Assembly: GCA_009843565.1 (NCBI GenBank)
Contig: VYDF01000117.1
Span: 1-8,918 of the forward strand
Source: Acidimicrobiia bacterium
GTDB taxonomy: Bacteria > Actinomycetota > Acidimicrobiia > Acidimicrobiales > Bin134
Direction of reading: 5' to 3'
Length of the DNA: 8,918 bases
Below the pieces are notes generated by a model, which was not told the origin of the DNA, made no database searches, and saw nothing but the letters and a program-made list of their open reading frames with translations. Positions within the stretch are counted from its first letter, which is position 1; each line of letters starts with the position of its first letter. The position numbers and the translations under genes were made by a program. Below are positions 6,326 to 8,918 of the stretch, in pieces.

Positions 6326-7616
6326 CAATATGGTCGCGGCTTCGGAGCTGGCTGCGCCCACGGCCGATCTGCGGTTTGCCATCGCGCACATAGGCGCCGA
6401 TGAGCACATCCTTGGGCAGGCCCAGTTTTTTCACCACCGCCCCGTCGGCCGTCGACCCCGCCTTGATCTCAGCTTCGATCACCTCAAAGTCGCCCGACAG
6501 GTAGGTGGCCACCTGGGCCACCTCGCCCCGCACATAGCGGAGAACGCCGTTGGCGCTGGCCGTGCGGGGCGACAACGCCACGTCGATTCCCACATCCCGC
6601 AGCAGCGTGCGCAGCGCCAGGTTGTGCAGCACGGCGATGGTCTCGTTTGCTCCCATCGATTTGGCGTACAGGCAGGCCAAAATATTGGCATCGTCCTTGC
6701 CGGTGAGAGCGATCACCGCGTCGAAATTGCCGATGTCCTCGGATTCCAACAACTCGGCGTCGGTGATGTCGCCGTGGATCACCAGCACTGCGTCCAGCTC
6801 CTCGCTCAACTCCTGAGCTCGCTCCAGGTTCCGCTCGATGAGCACCACCTCAGCGTGGCGCTCGCTCAGTCGCCGGGCCACAATCTCGGCTGTCCGGCCC
6901 CCGCCCAACAGCATCACTCGGCGGTGGGTGCCCGGCGCTAGGCCCAGAAGCGGAAGCAGCGTGTCTCTGGCCCGTCGTTTGCACACCACCCGCAGGAGGT
7001 CGCCGGGTTCCAGGGTGGTATCGGCTCGGGGAATCCGGGTTTCGCCCGCTCGGGTGATAACCGCCACCAGGAAGTCCCAGTCGGGCTCGTACTCCTCAGC
7101 GATGTCCGCCAGCCGCCGGTTGGCCCAGGGAGCGTCGGGGGTGAGGGTTGCCCCCACTACGAAAACCTCACCCTCGGCCATCACTGTCACGTCGGTGGCC
7201 CCCGGATACGACAGCAAATCCATGATCTCGTGGGCGGTCTCCTCATCGGGATCGATGATGGTGTCAGCCTTCATCGCCTCCCTCAGCTCACGGGCGTCCT
7301 TCTCCCACAGGTTGCGCGACTGAATGCGGGCGATGGTGCGCCCCACACCGTGCTGTTTGGCCAACAAGCAGGCCACCAGATTCACCTCGTCGCTGGCGGT
7401 GACTGCCACCAGCAGATCGGCCTTGCGGATGCCCGCCTCTCGCAGGATGTGGGGATGGGAGCCGCTTCCCTCAACCGCCAGCACATCGAGGTCTTCGGCC
7501 AAGTCGTGCAGCTTCTTGGCGTCGACCTCCACCACCGACACCGTGTTGCTCTCCTCGCTCAGAATCTGAGCGACATGCGAACCCACCTCGCCAGCACCCA
7601 CGACCACGATGCGCAC
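6273..7616 (-). CDS. trkA: Trk system K+ uptake regulatory subunit TrkA
   Basis: Cytoplasmic NAD(H)/nucleotide-binding subunit that docks on TrkH dimers and gates them. It has the two-domain plan of E. coli TrkA: a Rossmann RCK-N domain (about 1-120, GAGEVG at 7-12, Glu30 ending strand 2 in VSVVEVD), a TrkA-C domain (about 140-215), a second Rossmann domain (about 233-350, LLGGGRTAEIV near 238, VVLIERN), and a second TrkA-C domain to the end. Length is 447 residues against 458 in E. coli, so it is intact. I chose GTG 7616 because AAGGA lies 7 nt upstream and the protein then begins MRIVVVGAG; an ATG at 7655 would add 13 residues that the family does not have. It follows the cyclo-ligase by 66 nt and precedes both pore genes, which fits one operon. 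Its 3' end is duplicated downstream. Confidence 0.96.
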   Translation of the reverse strand: MRIVVVGAGEVGSHVAQILSEESNTVSVVEVDAKKLHDLAEDLDVLAVEGSGSHPHILREAGIRKADLLVAVTASDEVNLVACLLAKQHGVGRTIARIQSRNLWEKDARELREAMKADTIIDPDEETAHEIMDLLSYPGATDVTVMAEGEVFVVGATLTPDAPWANRRLADIAEEYEPDWDFLVAVITRAGETRIPRADTTLEPGDLLRVVCKRRARDTLLPLLGLAPGTHRRVMLLGGGRTAEIVARRLSERHAEVVLIERNLERAQELSEELDAVLVIHGDITDAELLESEDIGNFDAVIALTGKDDANILACLYAKSMGANETIAVLHNLALRTLLRDVGIDVALSPRTASANGVLRYVRGEVAQVATYLSGDFEVIEAEIKAGSTADGAVVKKLGLPKDVLIGAYVRDGKPQIGRGRSQLRSRDHIVVFARPDTVDEVKRFFG

Positions 7617-7643
7617 TGCTACATCCTTACTGAAAATCCGGGA

Positions 7644-7659
7644 GGGTGCGAGCACACCC
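7644..7659 (-). other. Small intergenic hairpin upstream of trkA
   Basis: On the minus strand GGGTGT-GCTC-GCACCC can form a six-pair stem with a 4-nt loop in the 66-nt gap between the cyclo-ligase stop and the trkA GTG. It is followed by a mixed sequence with only a short TTTT, so it is a poor intrinsic terminator. It might act as a processing or attenuation element, or mean nothing. Confidence 0.25.
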
Positions 7660-7682
7660 CGAGGTTGTGGCTTCAGCGGCCA

Positions 7683-8287
7683 TTACGCCCGGGTCCGGCG
7701 CGATAGTGCCGAGCTGAATACCCTCACCCGCTCTTCAGTCACTACTGCGTCCATGGTCACGTCGCCGGGATGCGAGGGCACCCCGTCGACCATCTGGCAC
7801 TCATAGGCCAACCCCACCACCAGCGGCTTGGCCGGCCGAGGGCCGTTCAGCAAAAAGACAGCGCCCGGTCGTAATAGCCCTGGCCCCGCCCCGCCCGGGG
7901 GCCAGCGGCGTCGAACACCCCCCCGGGGGCGAACACCACATCGAGCTCCCGGGCCGTCACCAACAAATCCTGTTCTACCTCGGGCTCAGGAATCCCAAAG
8001 CGGTTCGCCACAAACGGCGTGTCCGACCCCGCGGGGGCGAACTGGATGGGGGCGGGATCGCGCATCACCGGGAAGTACACCTCGATGCCCCGCAGCCGAC
8101 AGGCAGTGACTAACGGAGCCGGGTCGAGCTCGCCGTCGTCGGCCACGGTGGCCGACACCCGTCCCACTCCATCGATCCACCCGAGCGAGGTCACCGCATT
8201 GGAAACCGCCCGAGCCGCCTTCTGGGGATCTGGATATAGGCGACGGGCCTCCCGGGCTTCGGTCCGCATCCGGCTGAGGCTGACCAC
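7683..8287 (-). pseudogene. ygfA: 5-formyltetrahydrofolate cyclo-ligase with one-base frameshift
   Basis: Cytoplasmic enzyme that converts 5-formyltetrahydrofolate to 5,10-methenyltetrahydrofolate using ATP (MTHFS; ygfA/fau in E. coli). The N-terminal 146 codons end soon after the family signature GPRAGRGQGYYDR (129-141), at TGA 7847-7849. The missing C-terminal part is in another frame directly downstream: LLNGPRPAKPLVVGLAYE, CQMVDGVPSHPGDVTMDAV, VTEERVRVF, ending at TAA 7683-7685. One more T in the T5 run (AAAAA at 7852-7856 on the plus strand) joins the parts as ALSFLLNGP and gives 201 residues, normal for the family. This is either a lost base in a homopolymer (mutation or sequencing error) or a -1 frameshift. 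The GTG at 8287 has no well-spaced Shine-Dalgarno but has a -10-like box just upstream; ATG 8269 is the alternative start. It is the likely first gene of the trk operon. Confidence 0.88.
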
Positions 8288-8295
8288 TGCCTCAG

Positions 8296-8301
8296 ATTAT
8301 C
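8296..8301 (-). promoter_or_regulatory. Candidate -10 box for a leaderless cyclo-ligase mRNA
   Basis: GATAAT on the minus strand matches the TATAAT consensus at five of six positions and ends 8 nt before the GTG start. Transcription 6-8 nt after a -10 box would begin at or within two bases of the start codon. That fits the missing Shine-Dalgarno and the common leaderless mRNAs of actinobacteria. No good -35 hexamer is seen at 17-18 bp. Confidence 0.4.
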
Positions 8302-8327
8302 GCTAATGACCCGAAAATGGACATCCG

Positions 8328-8355
8328 AAATGGCAACCTTGGCAGGTTGTCATTT
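8328..8355. repeat. 28-bp palindrome in the cyclo-ligase/hppA gap, possible operator
   Basis: AAATGGCAACCT (8328-8339) and AGGTTGTCATTT (8344-8355) are inverted copies with 11 of 12 matches and a 4-bp centre. The single mismatch is G-U compatible in plus-sense RNA. The palindrome encloses a TTGGCA hexamer that fits a -35 box for hppA. In a gap between divergent genes it cannot be a terminator of either gene, so a repressor or activator site is the natural reading; the binding protein is unknown. Confidence 0.6.
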
Positions 8356-8366
8356 TGCTGGATAAC
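8339..8366 (+). promoter_or_regulatory. Candidate sigma-70-type promoter of hppA
   Basis: TTGGCA (8339-8344, five of six to TTGACA), a 16-bp spacer, then GATAAC (8361-8366, four of six to TATAAT). The -10 ends 30 nt before the hppA GTG, leaving a short leader with the AGGGGG ribosome binding site. The -35 sits in the centre of the 28-bp palindrome. Confidence 0.42.
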
Positions 8367-8396
8367 TTCGCCTAGCTGCCTACCCAGGGGGTCAAT

Positions 8397-8918
8397 GTGG
8401 ACGCCGTACCGTACCTAGCCGGGTTGAGCGCGATTCTTGCGCTCGGTCTCGCTTACTTCTTCTACAGGCTGGTGAAGTCGGCCCCGCCTGGTAACGACCG
8501 CATGGTTCATCTCATGAACGAAATTCAGTCTGGGGCCCGGGCATTCTTGAAGCAGGAATACACCTGGGTAGCCGGATTCGTGGTCATTATGGCCATCCTC
8601 ATTCCCCTGCTTACCGGGGTGGAGCTCACCTTTATCAGCTACATCCTGGGCGCAGTTCTCTCGGCTGGCGCCGGGTACGTGGGTATGACCGTGGCCACTA
8701 TGGCCAACGCCCGAACCACCCAAGCCGCCACTGAGGGTCCGGCCAAGGCGCTGCCGCTGGCTTTTCGGGGTGGCGCAGTCATGGGCTTCTCGGTGGCCGG
8801 ACTGAGCCTTCTGGGGCTGGCCTTCACCTACCTGCTGTTCGTGGAGTGGCTCAGCGTGGACGACCCGTTTGAGATCTTCACCGCCTTCGGGCTGGGGGCC
8901 AGCTCTATTGCCCTGTTC
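8397..8918 (+). CDS. hppA: Membrane-bound ion-pumping pyrophosphatase, N-terminal part (runs off right edge)
   Basis: Integral membrane pyrophosphatase that couples PPi hydrolysis to pumping of H+ (or Na+) across the cytoplasmic membrane. The 174 visible residues have family features: a first helix at about 3-23, then GNDRMVHLMNEIQSGARAF and LKQEY (from residue 32), GMTVATMANARTTQAA, FRGGAVMGFSVAGLSLLGL and FGLGASSIALF. About four membrane helices are seen out of the usual sixteen; the catalytic Asp-rich loops and the residues that set K+ dependence and ion specificity are beyond the edge. The GTG start has AGGGGG 5 nt upstream. It is divergent from the trk operon across a 109-bp gap. Family assignment is secure; H+ versus Na+ is not decided here. 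Confidence 0.95.
   Translation, partial: MDAVPYLAGLSAILALGLAYFFYRLVKSAPPGNDRMVHLMNEIQSGARAFLKQEYTWVAGFVVIMAILIPLLTGVELTFISYILGAVLSAGAGYVGMTVATMANARTTQAATEGPAKALPLAFRGGAVMGFSVAGLSLLGLAFTYLLFVEWLSVDDPFEIFTAFGLGASSIALF

Noticed and set aside
7644..7659. Intrinsic terminator between the cyclo-ligase and trkA
   Set aside because: The stem is six pairs long and is not followed directly by a U-tract.
7834..7856. Programmed -1 frameshift in the cyclo-ligase
   Set aside because: The stem and spacing are suggestive, but the A-site codon (TGC) does not re-pair after a -1 slip and the enzyme has no known need for two products. Homopolymer loss is simpler.

Overview
The window comes from a G+C-rich bacterium, most likely an actinobacterium; I lean towards a free-living, possibly marine lineage but cannot prove this. 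The signs are heavy use of GTG starts, strong G/C third-position bias, short intergenic gaps, one likely leaderless mRNA, and the mix of genes: a bacterial-type GltB, an M18 aminopeptidase, a two-RCK-domain TrkA and a membrane pyrophosphatase. No phage genes, transposase, tRNA, rRNA or CRISPR array was seen.

Layout: (1) 1-1711, minus strand: N-terminal 570 residues of glutamate synthase large subunit (gltB), running off the left edge. (2) 1712-2050: gap between divergent genes, holding a 167-bp imperfect inverted repeat that looks like a MITE or an ERIC-like intergenic repeat. (3) 2051-3313, plus strand: intact M18 aspartyl aminopeptidase (apeB), whose 3' end overlaps the next gene tail to tail. 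(4) 3297-8287, minus strand: a likely operon read right to left: 5-formyltetrahydrofolate cyclo-ligase, trkA, a second Trk/Ktr-type membrane subunit (called trkH2 here), and a full-length trkH (trkH1). (5) 8288-8396: compact gap between divergent genes, with a 28-bp palindrome over a candidate -35 box. (6) 8397-8918, plus strand: first 174 residues of a membrane-bound pyrophosphatase (hppA), running off the right edge.

How the genes fit together: TrkA is the cytoplasmic nucleotide-binding gate of K+ uptake and the TrkH-type proteins form the pore. Two different pore subunits beside one TrkA is unusual. trkH1 has the K+-type filter (one Gly per pore loop), whereas trkH2 has Ser in the first loop, the change that marks Na+-permeable plant HKT transporters. 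The divergent proton- or sodium-pumping pyrophosphatase would supply ion-motive force for such transport. The folate, aminopeptidase and glutamate synthase genes look like ordinary housekeeping neighbours.

The operon carries two apparent lesions: an in-frame amber codon in trkH2, exactly where trkH1 has Glu, and a one-base frameshift at a T5 run in the cyclo-ligase. A 59-bp-period tandem duplication of the trkA tail also lies between trkA and trkH2. These could be real decay, recoding or sequencing/assembly errors; the sequence alone cannot decide.
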